Assembly (NCBI GenBank): GCA_963696405.1
Contig: CAVOJY010000003.1
Span: 186,001-250,000 of the forward strand
Length of the DNA: 64,000 nt
Direction: 5' to 3'
DNA from: CAVOJY01 sp963696405
GTDB lineage: Bacteria > Chloroflexota > Limnocylindria > Limnocylindrales > CSP1-4
Below are positions 26,772-35,577 of the stretch, one piece after another; the first letter of the stretch is position 1; the number at the start of each line of letters is the position of its first letter. The notes beneath the pieces were generated by a model. That model did no database searches. It saw nothing but the letters and a program-made list of their open reading frames with translations, and had not been told where the DNA came from. The position numbers and the translations under genes were made by a program.

Positions 26772-27275
26772 GTCAGCGGCAAGGTTGTCGTCACCACGGG
26801 CGCTGGCACGGGGATCGGGGCGGCCTGCGCCGCCGACCTGGCACGGCAGGCGCACGCGTCGTGCTCGTCGGCCGCCGCGCAGAGTCGCTCGAGGAGCAGG
26901 TCGCGGCGATCGACGCCACCGGGGGCGAGGCGTGGGCCATGCAGGCCGACATGCGCGCATGGGCCGGTGTCGAGTCGGTCGTGGCGCGCACGGTGGAGCG
27001 CCACGGGCACCTGGACATCTTCATCGCGAGAGCGGCAGCGGTCCGGGCACATCGTGATCATGAATTCGGCCTCGGGGCGCATCCACTACGTGGGCCAGCC
27101 GGGAGCCGTGGAGACGCCGCCGCTCCACTCGGTCCCGGGTGTCGACGAGCTGCTCGGTGGCATCGTGCCGCTCGACCCGAGTGATGTCGCGCGGGCGGTT
27201 CGCTTCGTCTTCGAGCAGCCGCCGAACGTCAACGTCTTCGCGGTCCTCCTGCGGCCCACGGCCCAACTGCTGTAG
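26772..27275 (+). pseudogene. degraded SDR gene
   Basis: Begins VSGKVVVTTGAGTGIGAACA, shifts frame near 26850 to GARVVLVGRRAESLEEQVAA and RHGHLDIFIA, then shifts again near 27040 to GHIVIMNSASGRIHYVGQPG followed directly by AVETPP. The segment with the catalytic Tyr-x-x-x-Lys and the central helices is missing, so at least two internal deletions and two frame changes are present. It cannot make an active dehydrogenase. It lies 59 bases after the aldo/keto reductase. Confidence 0.75.
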
Positions 27276-27467
27276 ACCGCCGGAGGTAGCCCGCAGGTAC
27301 GGGTCCCCCGCCCCGGATGGGGGGTTTCCGTGGTCGCCGCCGAACGTACACTTGCCGATGGTGGCGCGTTCTGGCACCATGCCCGGCTCGCCCGGCGCCC
27401 CGACCGGGGCTCCCGGCTCACCGTTGCGAGCTGTACTCATCCGGCCACCAGTACAGGGAGGGACTTC

Positions 27468-28010
27468 ATGACCAGGCGCTTCCGGTTGGGGATGGCGCTC
27501 GTTCTCGCGCTCGGCGTTGTTCTCGCCGGCTGCGGCGGCGGAGGCGGTTCAACCTCCGATCCGGCATCTACCGTGAAAGCCGTCGCCGACGCAATGCAGG
27601 CGAAGCAGTGGGACAAGATCGCCGACTACGCCTGCGCCGACCAGAAGGACGAAATCTCGAAGCAGTTCAACTTCGCCGAGTCCCTCGGCGGTTCGATGCC
27701 GGGCGTCGACGTCAAGAAGTTCAGCGACGCTCTCAACATCAAGTTCTCGAACCTCGAGGTCAAGGAGGAGAGCCGGACCGGCGACAAGGCCGTGGTCTCC
27801 ATGAAGGGCAAGCTCGACGTCACCATCGAGCCGGGGATGCTTAAGGACCTCGTTCGCGAGGCGATGAAAGCCTCTGGCCAGGCTGACGTGACGGACGAGA
27901 TGCTCGAGCTGGCCCTGGGCACCATGGGCGACCAGTTCAACTTCAGCCAGGACATGGACGAGAAGGTCAACGTCGTCAACGAGGGCGGCAAGTGGCTCAT
28001 GTGCGAGTGA
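27468..28010 (+). CDS. small lipoprotein (DUF4878-like)
   Basis: 180 residues. The signal peptide MTRRFRLGMALVLALGVVLA is followed by the lipobox LAGC, with Cys 22 the lipidation site, then a Gly-rich spacer. The mature part (VKAVADAMQAKQWDKIADYA, then a region ending NVVNEGGKWLMCE) resembles small lipoproteins with a cystatin/NTF2-like DUF4878 fold. AGGGAGGGA before the ATG supports this start over upstream in-frame starts. Function unknown, anchored on the outer face of the membrane. Confidence 0.82.
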   Translation: MTRRFRLGMALVLALGVVLAGCGGGGGSTSDPASTVKAVADAMQAKQWDKIADYACADQKDEISKQFNFAESLGGSMPGVDVKKFSDALNIKFSNLEVKEESRTGDKAVVSMKGKLDVTIEPGMLKDLVREAMKASGQADVTDEMLELALGTMGDQFNFSQDMDEKVNVVNEGGKWLMCE

Positions 28011-28108
28011 GTCGCTGAAAGCTGCTTGCGCGCGCCGGGGGCGGGCGGGGTTCTCCCGTACGCCCCGGCCCATGTCCGGCGCCGGTGGTACGGTTGCGGC
28101 CACTCACC

Positions 28109-29431
28109 ATGCCCGATCTTCCACGCCTGATTGCCATCCTCGGATCCGGGGAGACCGCCCCCACCATGGCGAAGGTCCACCGTGCCGTCTTCGAACGCCT
28201 GGACCCGCCGCCGGTAGCGGCCGTCCTGCTCGACACGCCGTACGGCTTCCAGGAGAACGCCGACGACATCTCGGTTCGTGCCGTGGAGTACTTCCGGGAG
28301 AGCGTCGGCCGGCCCGTTGCCGTCGCCACCTTCCGGTCGTCGGCAGAGAGCCCGCTCGTCCACGACACCGCCGTGGCCCGGCTCCGTGCCGCGAGCTTCA
28401 TCTTCTCCGGGCCGGGCAGCCCGACCTACGCGCTCCGCCAGTGGGCGGGGACGGGTGTACCGCGCGTCCTTGCGGACAAGCTGGCGAATGGAGGCGCCAT
28501 CGTCTTCGCCAGCGCGGCCTCGCTGACGCTCGGCGCCGTGACGGCCCCCATCTACGAGGCGTACAAGGCGGGTCTCGACGCGCACTGGCTCCCGGGCCTT
28601 GACCTCCTTGCGGCGGCCGGACTCCCCGTCGCGCTGATCCCGCACTTCGACAACGCGGAGGGCGGCACCCACGACACCCGTTTCTGCTACCTGGGAGAGC
28701 GGCGCCTGGCCGCGCTCGAGAAGGAGTTGCCGGAAGGGGTCTTCGTGCTCGGGGTGGATGGCCACACGGCGCTCATCCTCGACCTTGGTGCGGGGACCGC
28801 GAGCGTGATGGGCATCGGCGGCGTGACCGTGCGGGCGCGGGGCCGCAGCGAGGTCTTCGCGGCCGGCACGACGTTCCCGATCGATGAGCTTCGTGCCGCC
28901 GCGGTGCGGCTGGCGGCGGCGGACCCGGATGGCACGGAGGGAGCGGACACGACCGGCGGGAGGCGCGATGGTGCAGCGGCGATGGTGGTTGAGCCCGTGC
29001 AACCGGGAGCAGGGGCTTCGGCTTCGTCGCCATTCATGCGGGACGTCGAGCGCCTCGAAACCGCGTTCGACGGCGCGCTGGCGTCCCGCGACGTCAACGG
29101 GGCTGTTGCGGCCGTCCTCGAGCTGGACAGGACCATCGTGGACTGGTCGCGCGACACGGCGGAGTCGGACGAGGTCGATCGCGCGCGAGCCGTCCACCGA
29201 TCAATGATCGTGCGGCTCGGCGACGTCGCCGTGACCGGTATGCGCGACCCCCGCGACGCGGTGGCGCCGTTCGTCGAGGCGCTGCTCGAGGTGCGGCTCG
29301 CCGCCCGGAACGCGCGTGATTTCGCTGCCTCCGACCGGGTCCGCGACCAGCTGGTCGCGGCAGGGATCGAGGTGCGCGACACGCCCGAGGGAAGCGAGTG
29401 GATGGTCCGGGAGGCCGCCACGCCCGAGTAG
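28109..29431 (+). CDS. peptidase S51/cyanophycinase-like domain with CysRS-like C-terminal domain
   Basis: 440 residues. The first about 270 resemble the S51/type-1 glutamine-amidotransferase-like fold (LIAILGSGETAPTM at the start, FIFSGPGSPTYALRQ and FASAASLTLGAV where the nucleophile-elbow Ser is expected). The last about 110 residues (LLEVRLAARNARDFAASDRV, DQLVAAGIEVRDTPEGSEW) match the C-terminal helical domain of cysteinyl-tRNA synthetase, without its catalytic domain. I found no reason to see a frameshift at the junction. It is convergent with the SCO1664-like trio. In Actinobacteria that trio sits near the CysRS-like ligase mshC, so this pairing is suggestive. Activity unknown. Confidence 0.65.
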   Translation: MPDLPRLIAILGSGETAPTMAKVHRAVFERLDPPPVAAVLLDTPYGFQENADDISVRAVEYFRESVGRPVAVATFRSSAESPLVHDTAVARLRAASFIFSGPGSPTYALRQWAGTGVPRVLADKLANGGAIVFASAASLTLGAVTAPIYEAYKAGLDAHWLPGLDLLAAAGLPVALIPHFDNAEGGTHDTRFCYLGERRLAALEKELPEGVFVLGVDGHTALILDLGAGTASVMGIGGVTVRARGRSEVFAAGTTFPIDELRAAAVRLAAADPDGTEGADTTGGRRDGAAAMVVEPVQPGAGASASSPFMRDVERLETAFDGALASRDVNGAVAAVLELDRTIVDWSRDTAESDEVDRARAVHRSMIVRLGDVAVTGMRDPRDAVAPFVEALLEVRLAARNARDFAASDRVRDQLVAAGIEVRDTPEGSEWMVREAATPE

Positions 29432-29475
29432 AGCGATTCCGGACCGGGTGAGAGCCGGGGGCCTGCGGTGGGTGC

Positions 29476-30219
29476 TTACACCGGTGGCCAGGGGATGGCC
29501 CGGCGGTCCGGGTCGGGCTGGGGGAAGGCGCCCCCGGCCAGCAGGCGGTCGATGCGAGCCGACGTCGCGGCGATCTCCCCGGCGGACAGGTGAGCCGCCA
29601 GGTCGCGGCCAAGTTGCTCGTCGAGGGCGGCGCGCAGCCTTGCCAGCACGCCGACCTCCTCGGCGGTGAATGGCTCGCCTCGCCAGGCCCACAGCACCGA
29701 GCGCAGCTTCGGCTCCTCGGCGAAGCAGACGCCGTGATCGACGCCGTAGACGTGCCCACCCGGGACGGGGAGAAGGTGGCCGATCTTGCGGTCCGCGTTG
29801 TTCACCACGTGATCGAAGAGGGCCATCCGCCGGAGCGCCGGATGGTCGGACTGGAACAACTCGAGGAGATCGACCGTTTCGTCGGGCTCAACCCAGAGCT
29901 GCACCATGCCGGGGCCAAGAGGTCCACCCCGGAGCACCGTCGGCGGGACGACGTCCCAACCGCTGGCCGAGGAAACGAGGTAGGCGGCGACCTCGCGGTG
30001 CGCCAGGGTCCCATCTGGGAAGTCCCAGAGCGGGCTCTCGCCGCGGATCGGCTTGTAGACGCATGCTGCGCCGTCGCGCTGCCCGCGCCCGCTGGACGGC
30101 GTCACCCGGCAGTACAGGGTGATGTTCGAAGCGCCCGAGATGAGCGCCTCCACGCCGATGCGGCCCGTGGCAAGCAGGCGGAGCATGGCGCCCTCGTCCG
30201 ACGGCGCCACGGACGTCAT
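29476..30219 (-). CDS. SCO1664-family protein (PI3/4-kinase-like fold)
   Basis: 247 residues of the family TIGR03843, distantly similar to phosphatidylinositol kinases. Visible motifs are CVYKPIRGESPLWDFPDGTL (ATP-binding Lys region), FDHVVNNADRKIGHLL (the catalytic Asp-x-x-x-x-Asn type loop) and VYGVDHGVCFAEE (metal-binding Asp). Last gene of a leftward operon with DUF3090 and the phosphomutase-like gene. The trio is conserved in Actinomycetota and Chloroflexota but its task is not known. Confidence 0.88.
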   Translation of the reverse strand: MTSVAPSDEGAMLRLLATGRIGVEALISGASNITLYCRVTPSSGRGQRDGAACVYKPIRGESPLWDFPDGTLAHREVAAYLVSSASGWDVVPPTVLRGGPLGPGMVQLWVEPDETVDLLELFQSDHPALRRMALFDHVVNNADRKIGHLLPVPGGHVYGVDHGVCFAEEPKLRSVLWAWRGEPFTAEEVGVLARLRAALDEQLGRDLAAHLSAGEIAATSARIDRLLAGGAFPQPDPDRRAIPWPPV

Positions 30220-30253
30220 GCCCGCGCGGCCGCCTGGCTCGAGCTCGCCGCCG

Positions 30254-30829
30254 TCAGTTGACGTACGGGGTCCCGTGGCCGTTCCGGCGCGGGCAGAGGT
30301 GCCCCTGCGGGTCGAGCGGTTGCCCGCACATCGGGCAGGGCGGACGCCCCGCGGCAACCACGCGGCCCGCCCGCCGGACGAACGAATCGGCCATCGCCGG
30401 GGGGATGCGTACACGAAGGAGGTCCGGACCGTTCGGATCGTCGTCGGGGATCTCGTCCTCCTCGTCCTCGCCCTCCTGGTCGCCCTCACGAATCGCTCGC
30501 GCCTCGATCACGACCCGCTGGCGGTCGGCATCCCAGGCGAGGGTGAGGGTCCCGGCACGGAACACCTCCTCGAGCGGCTCGTCAAGAGGTGGGATCGGGC
30601 CCGATTCGGCAGGGGGGTCCTCCTGCACCTCCACCCCGCGGCGACGAAGGACGGTGAGGATGTCTCCCAGGCGCTCGGCCAGCGCGGCGACCTGGACCTT
30701 CTCGAGCGCGACCGAGATCACCTGCTGGCCGCGAACCGCCTGGAGGAAGAACGTGCGGTGCCCGGGTTCGCCGATGGTGCCGGCGGCGAAACGGTCGGGT
30801 GGATCGAAACTGAAGATGCGGCGGGGCAT
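30254..30829 (-). CDS. DUF3090 family protein
   Basis: 191 residues of TIGR03847/DUF3090. It starts MPRRIFSFDPPDRFAAGTIG and ends with a zinc-ribbon-like tail holding CPMCGQPLDPQGHLC, which could bind metal. An acidic stretch (GEDEEDEIPDDD) lies near the middle. It sits 34 bases upstream of the kinase-like gene and 10 downstream of the phosphomutase-like gene, forming one operon. No function is known. Confidence 0.9.
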   Translation of the reverse strand: MPRRIFSFDPPDRFAAGTIGEPGHRTFFLQAVRGQQVISVALEKVQVAALAERLGDILTVLRRRGVEVQEDPPAESGPIPPLDEPLEEVFRAGTLTLAWDADRQRVVIEARAIREGDQEGEDEEDEIPDDDPNGPDLLRVRIPPAMADSFVRRAGRVVAAGRPPCPMCGQPLDPQGHLCPRRNGHGTPYVN

Positions 30830-30839
30830 GGGGACTCCT

Positions 30840-31493
30840 TCAGTTCAGCGTGCCGTCGTTGGGGGCGAGGCGATCGCCGACCTCCGTGCCCGCGCCGTTC
30901 AGCAGAATGACCACCGGGCGGAGGTCGGTGTAGCGAATCACGGTTGCCGAGCACGGCCCGGCGGCCAGGCGGTGAAACTGGTCGAGGTGCATCCCGAGCG
31001 CATCTGCGACGATCGCGCGGATGGGATCGCCATGGCTGCACGCGACGTACAGGGCGTCGGGGCCGAGACGGACGTTCCAGTTCCGGATGGCGCCCACGGC
31101 CCGCGCCTGCATCTCCCGCAGGCTCTCGCCCGCGGGGAACACGGCGGCCGAGGGGTGAGCCTGGACGACCTTCCAGAGCGGCTCCTTGGCCAGGTCCCGG
31201 AGGCTGCGCCCGGTCCACTCACCGAAGCGAACCTCCCCGAGCCGCTCGTCCAGCTCGAGGCCGACTGGCTGGCCGTTGCTGGTACGACCGTCGAGAAGCG
31301 CGCTCGCGGTCTCGACGCAGCGCTCCAGCGGCGACGAAACGACGGCGGCGAGCGGAAGCTCTCGCAGCGCCTCGGCGAGGGCCGCTGCCTGGGAACGACC
31401 GCGCTCGTCGAGGTGCAGTCCGGGGGTCCAGCCGGAGAGCGTCGAGCCGGTTTCCGCGGTGAGGCCGTGTCGGACGAGGATGACAGTGGTCAC
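30840..31493 (-). CDS. histidine phosphatase family protein (MSMEG_4193-type phosphomutase-like)
   Basis: 217 residues. The RHG motif is near the N-terminus (VILVRHGLTAETGS) with the phospho-accepting His, and the second His lies in LYVACSHGDPIRAIV; SPLERCVETA and GEVRFGEWTGRSL are typical. The GTG at 31493 gives the family start. First gene of the leftward trio (TIGR03848 in the Actinobacteria). The substrate is unknown; the name phosphomutase is by homology only. Confidence 0.88.
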   Translation of the reverse strand: MTTVILVRHGLTAETGSTLSGWTPGLHLDERGRSQAAALAEALRELPLAAVVSSPLERCVETASALLDGRTSNGQPVGLELDERLGEVRFGEWTGRSLRDLAKEPLWKVVQAHPSAAVFPAGESLREMQARAVGAIRNWNVRLGPDALYVACSHGDPIRAIVADALGMHLDQFHRLAAGPCSATVIRYTDLRPVVILLNGAGTEVGDRLAPNDGTLN

Positions 31494-31718
31494 GATGGCC
31501 TCATCGTATCCGGTAATCCCCGGCCGGGCCCCGGGGCGGCCGGTGCGCCTGCAACGCACCACGGCCGCCGTCTCCGATTTGACACGCCGCGCGGCGCCCG
31601 TATGCTCGCGCCTACGCTCCGCGGATCACAAGCCCGGGCCCGGAGCCCTGCCGCAGTGCGGAGGGCCCGGTCCGCGCGGAGCCCTGAGGTGATCGGAGAA
31701 GGGGAGGGAAGGCGTCCC

Positions 31719-33305
31719 ATGTTCATCCCGTTGTCGGTGCTCGAGTTCCGCGACCGCGCAGCCACCTTCTGGGGCGACCGGGTCGGCGTCATCGACGGAG
31801 ACAAGCGGTTCACCTACCGCGAGTACGCCGAGCGCACGCATCGCCTGGCCAACGTCCTCCGCGACCTCGGGGTCGAGAAGGGCGACCGCGTCGCCTTCAT
31901 CACCTACAACACGCACCAGCTCCTCGAGGCGTACTACGGGGTCATCGAGGCCGGCGCCGTCTTCGCCCCCATCAACATCCGCCTCGCCCCGCACGAGATC
32001 GGCTACATCCTGGGCCACTCGGCGGCGAAGGTCGTCTTCTACCACGCCGACTTCACGCCGCTCATCGCGGCCATCGCCCCGCAGCTGAAGAGCCCGCCGC
32101 AGTTCGTGGTCATGGAGGGGGAGCCGGGCGGCCCCGCGGCCCACGAGTACGAGGGGCTCCTCGCCGCCGGTTCGCCTCACTACGAGCGACCCGAGTTCGA
32201 CGAGAACGACGTTGCCGAGCTCTTCTACACGAGCGGCACCACCGGGCTCCCGAAGGGCGTCGCGCTGACACATCGGGCCCTCCATCTCCATGGCGTGTAC
32301 GGGCAGGTCGCTCTCAACTTCACCGAGGACGACGTGATGCTCCACGTCGTCCCGCTCTTCCATGTCAACGGCTGGGGAACGCCGCACATGATCACCATGG
32401 TCGGCGGCACCCACGTCATGCTCCGCCGCTTCACGCCCCACACGATGGCAGGCCTCATCGAGGAACACCGGGTGACCTACGTCCTGGGGGTCCCGGTGAT
32501 CTTCAACACGCTCCTCAACTTCCCCGAGCTGAAGCGCTACGACTTGTCGAGCCTGAAGCGCTGCATCATCGGGGGCGCTCCTTCGTCGCCCACCCTCATC
32601 AAGGCAATCGAGGATGCCATCGGCTGCGAGGCGATCGCAGGGTACGGCCTGAGCGAGACGTCGCCCATCGTGTCCGTGGCGTTCCCGCGCCGGCACCTCA
32701 CCGAGCGCGAGTCGCCGGAGCAGCGGATCGACCGCCTGTCGATGACCGGCTGGGCGATCCCAGGGGTCCAGGTCCGCGTGGTGGACGCGGACGGTGCGGA
32801 CGTACGTCCAGATGGCCGGCAGATCGGCGAGGTGGTCACGAGATCGAACATGGTCATGGAGGGCTACTACCGGGACGATGAGGAGACGGCTGCCACGATC
32901 CGGGACGGCTGGCTCCACACCGGCGACATGGCCACGATCGACGAGGAGGGCTACTTCCTCATCAAGGACCGCATCAAGGACGTCATCATCCGGGGCGGCC
33001 AGAACATCTCCTCGGTCGAGATCGAGAACGCCCTCGCCGCACACCCCGCGGTCCTCGAGTGCGCGGTGGTGGCGGCACCTGATGAGAAGTGGGGGGAGGT
33101 CCCGGTCGCGATCGTGACGCTGAAAGAGGGCGCGGAGGCGACGGTGAAGGAGTTGATCGCCCATTGCCGCCAGCACCTCGCGCCGTTCAAGGTGCCCCGC
33201 CGGATCGAGTTCCGCGACCAGCTTCCCAAGGGCGGCACGGGCAAGATCCTGAAGGCCGAGCTGCGTGAACCGTTCTGGGCTGGTATGGAGCGCCGCGTGC
33301 ATTGA
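31719..33305 (+). CDS. acyl-CoA synthetase (AMP-forming)
   Basis: 528-residue ANL-family ligase that activates a carboxylic acid as acyl-AMP and then acyl-CoA. It has the P-loop-like LFYTSGTTGLPKGVAL, the motif GYGLSETSPIV, DGWLHTGDMATIDEEGY with DRIKDVIIRGGQNISSVEIE, and the C-terminal catalytic Lys in LPKGGTGKILKAEL. The ATG at 31719 follows a GGGAGGGAAGG purine-rich stretch. The substrate class is probably a medium or long fatty acid, which the sequence cannot settle. A single transcription unit. Confidence 0.92.
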   Translation: MFIPLSVLEFRDRAATFWGDRVGVIDGDKRFTYREYAERTHRLANVLRDLGVEKGDRVAFITYNTHQLLEAYYGVIEAGAVFAPINIRLAPHEIGYILGHSAAKVVFYHADFTPLIAAIAPQLKSPPQFVVMEGEPGGPAAHEYEGLLAAGSPHYERPEFDENDVAELFYTSGTTGLPKGVALTHRALHLHGVYGQVALNFTEDDVMLHVVPLFHVNGWGTPHMITMVGGTHVMLRRFTPHTMAGLIEEHRVTYVLGVPVIFNTLLNFPELKRYDLSSLKRCIIGGAPSSPTLIKAIEDAIGCEAIAGYGLSETSPIVSVAFPRRHLTERESPEQRIDRLSMTGWAIPGVQVRVVDADGADVRPDGRQIGEVVTRSNMVMEGYYRDDEETAATIRDGWLHTGDMATIDEEGYFLIKDRIKDVIIRGGQNISSVEIENALAAHPAVLECAVVAAPDEKWGEVPVAIVTLKEGAEATVKELIAHCRQHLAPFKVPRRIEFRDQLPKGGTGKILKAELREPFWAGMERRVH

Positions 33306-33414
33306 GCGCACGTCCCGCGTTTCTGTAGTTCAATAGCGGGCTCCGTCCGGCCACCCCCTTCGACGGGCGTCCCCCGTGCGCCCGCGGGCCGGCGCGGGGC
33401 GCGGTGCCTTCGCT

Positions 33415-33873
33415 GTGAGAATCCTCGTCGTCTACGACTCCGCCTTCGGCAACACCGGGCGGATCGCGCGCGCCATCGGGGAGGTAGCCGGCGAATTCGG
33501 TGACGCCCGCGTGGCGAACCCGCAGGCGATCGAGCCGCTGGCCTGCCAGAGCGCCGACGTGCTGTTCGTTGGTGCGCCGACCCAGCTGCACCGCATGTCC
33601 GAGCCCATGCGCGCCTTCCTGAGGGCGCTCCCACGCGGTGTCCTCGGCGGGGTGTCCGCGGCGGCGTTCGACACTCGCCTCCTTCGCTCCCGCTGGCTCA
33701 CCGGGTCGGCGGCATCGGGCGTGGCCCGCGAGCTGCGGCGCCTTGGCTGTCGGCTCGTCGTTCCCCCGGAGAGCTTCTTCGTCCTCGGCCGCGAGGGACC
33801 GCTCGAGCCGGGCGAGGCGGAGCGAGCCGGTCGCTGGGCCCAGGCGGTCCTGGAGCGCGCCAGACGAGCGTAG
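33415..33873 (+). CDS. flavodoxin-domain protein
   Basis: 152 residues. The FMN phosphate loop is visible in VVYDSAFGNTGRIARAIG, and APTQLHRMSEPMRAFL follows as in flavodoxin-like or protoporphyrinogen-oxidase-like proteins. GTG at 33415 is preferred because the flavodoxin fold begins there; an upstream GTG at 33376 would add 13 residues. It could serve as an electron carrier for the PFOR encoded at the left of the window, but they are 29 kb apart. Confidence 0.78.
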   Translation: MRILVVYDSAFGNTGRIARAIGEVAGEFGDARVANPQAIEPLACQSADVLFVGAPTQLHRMSEPMRAFLRALPRGVLGGVSAAAFDTRLLRSRWLTGSAASGVARELRRLGCRLVVPPESFFVLGREGPLEPGEAERAGRWAQAVLERARRA

Positions 33874-34092
33874 CCCAGGGGACGAAGGCGGTGTCCTTTC
33901 GACCTGAGCGCGCCGAGGCGGGGTCTGCGGCGGCGTGCGTGTGGCGCACCACAGCGACCGCGATTGGCCGGTGAACCACGGTCGCCGGGCCGCGCCCGTG
34001 CTCCCGGCGCAGAGATCCGGCATGTACCGCCCGCGCCAGGTTGAACCGCCCTGACTTTGTTGGAGACTCCACCTGCACAAGGAGGATCTGAC

Positions 34093-34434
34093 ATGGACCA
34101 GGAACGGAGGCCAAGACCGGCGCCCAGGGAGTACACGCCCGAGTTTCGGGAGCGTGCGATGCGTCTCGTCAGCGAGACGATCGAGGCCGAGGGGCGGTCG
34201 CAGGGCGTCATCACCCGGATCGCCCGCCAGCTTGACGTCAACCCGGCGACCCTGCACAGCTGGTTCCGCCGGGCCGGGCAGGACCTGCGTCGCCGCCCGG
34301 GCATGGCGCCGGACCTCGAGCTCCGGGTGAGCCAGCTCGAGCGCGAGAACCGGGAGCTGCGTCGGGCCAACGAGATCCTGAAAGCGGCCTCGGCTTTCTT
34401 CGCGGCGGAGCTCGACCGCCCCGAGACGAGATGA
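34093..34434 (+). CDS. IS3-family transposase OrfA (HTH protein)
   Basis: 113 residues, with the helix-turn-helix of the IS3 type (PEFRERAMRLVSETIEAEGR, IARQLDVNPATLHSWFRRAG) and a C-terminal leucine-zipper-like coil (LRVSQLERENRELRRANEIL) used for dimer formation. The ATG at 34093 has AAGGAGG upstream. OrfB starts at the ATGA overlap instead of by the -1 slippage usual in many IS3 elements. Confidence 0.9.
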   Translation: MDQERRPRPAPREYTPEFRERAMRLVSETIEAEGRSQGVITRIARQLDVNPATLHSWFRRAGQDLRRRPGMAPDLELRVSQLERENRELRRANEILKAASAFFAAELDRPETR

Positions 34435-35318
34435 CCCGCTTCATCGACGAGCACCGCGCGGTGTTCGGAGTCGAGCCGATCTGCCGGACCCTCGGGATCG
34501 CTCCGTCGTCGTACTACGCGTCCAAGGCCCGCACGCCGTCGGTCCGGGAGGTCCGCGACGCGGAGCTCGCGGCCGCCATCCGGCGCGTCCACGCCGCCAA
34601 CTTCGGTGTGTACGGGGTGCGCAAGATGTGGGCCGTGCTCACCCGGGAGGGCATTGCCGTCGGCCGCGATCGGGTCGCCCGGCTCATGCGCGCCGAGGGC
34701 CTCGCCGGTGTCCGCCGGGAGCGCCGCACGACGACCACGCGACCCGGTCCAGCCCGGCCGTCGGCGGACGACCTGGTCGCTCGGGACTTCGCCGCCCCGG
34801 CACCCGACCGGCTGTGGGTCGCCGACATCACGTATGTCCCGCTCGCGCGGGGTGGCTTCTGCTACACGGCCATGGTCACGGACGTGTTCGCCCGGCGGAT
34901 CGTCGGCTGGCGGGTGGCCGGGTCGCTCGGCGCGGACCTCGCCCTCGACGCGCTCGACATGGCGCTCGCCGCCCGGGGCCGCCGGCTGCCGGGCCTCGTC
35001 CACCACTCCGACCGCGGCACCCAGTACGTCGCGGTCCGCTACACCGAACGCCTCGCTGTCGCGGGGGCCGCCCCCTCGGTCGGCGCGCGGGGCGACAGCT
35101 ACGACAATGCCCTCGCCGAGTCGGTGAACGCCCTCTACAAGGCCGAGCTCATCTTCCGGCGCACGTGGAGCACGATCAGCGAGGTCGAGCGCAGCACGGC
35201 CGCCTGGGTGGGCTGGTGGAACACCACCCGCCTCCACGGAGCCTGCGGCAACATCCCGCCGGCCGAGTTCGAGGCGGCCTACTATCGCGCCAGGACGGCC
35301 TCGTCCGAGGCTGCCTGA
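34431..35318 (+). CDS. IS3-family transposase OrfB (DDE catalytic subunit)
   Basis: 295 residues, with an N-terminal HTH_21 region and the rve integrase core. The DDE triad is seen as Asp in WVADITYVP, Asp in HHSDRGTQY and Glu in DNALAESVNALYK, with the C-terminal WWNTTRLHGACGNIPPAEFE. It cuts and joins the element's ends. Complete and apparently active. Confidence 0.95.
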   Translation: MTRFIDEHRAVFGVEPICRTLGIAPSSYYASKARTPSVREVRDAELAAAIRRVHAANFGVYGVRKMWAVLTREGIAVGRDRVARLMRAEGLAGVRRERRTTTTRPGPARPSADDLVARDFAAPAPDRLWVADITYVPLARGGFCYTAMVTDVFARRIVGWRVAGSLGADLALDALDMALAARGRRLPGLVHHSDRGTQYVAVRYTERLAVAGAAPSVGARGDSYDNALAESVNALYKAELIFRRTWSTISEVERSTAAWVGWWNTTRLHGACGNIPPAEFEAAYYRARTASSEAA

Positions 35319-35577
35319 ACTCTGCAACCGAGTCTCCACGAAACCCAGGGCGAACCAGGTCGTCACCCTGCGCGTTACGCAGAAGACGGCACCGACGGCG
35401 TCGACGTGTCCCGACGCCGGTCGCGGTCGTGCGTCACGAGCAAGCGACCCGCACAAGAACTGGACTTCCCCGCTTACCTGGATCGCGTCATGATGATGTC
35501 GCGCATCGGGCCTTCGCCACGGAGCGGACATCCGACGGCGCGGGAATGAGGATGGCGTGCAGCCGGGAGGGCGAGTG

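Larger units (their letters stand above)
34047..35352 (+). mobile_element. IS3-family insertion sequence
   Basis: A complete 1306-base element. Left inverted repeat 34047-34069 (CGCCCTGACTTTGTTGGAGA...) and right inverted repeat 35330-35352 match at 19 of 23 positions, and AAC occurs on both sides (34044-34046, 35353-35355) as a 3-base target duplication. It holds two overlapping genes, orfA and orfB, both intact. It sits between the flavodoxin-like gene and the first repeat-protein gene and seems not to break either. Confidence 0.9.
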
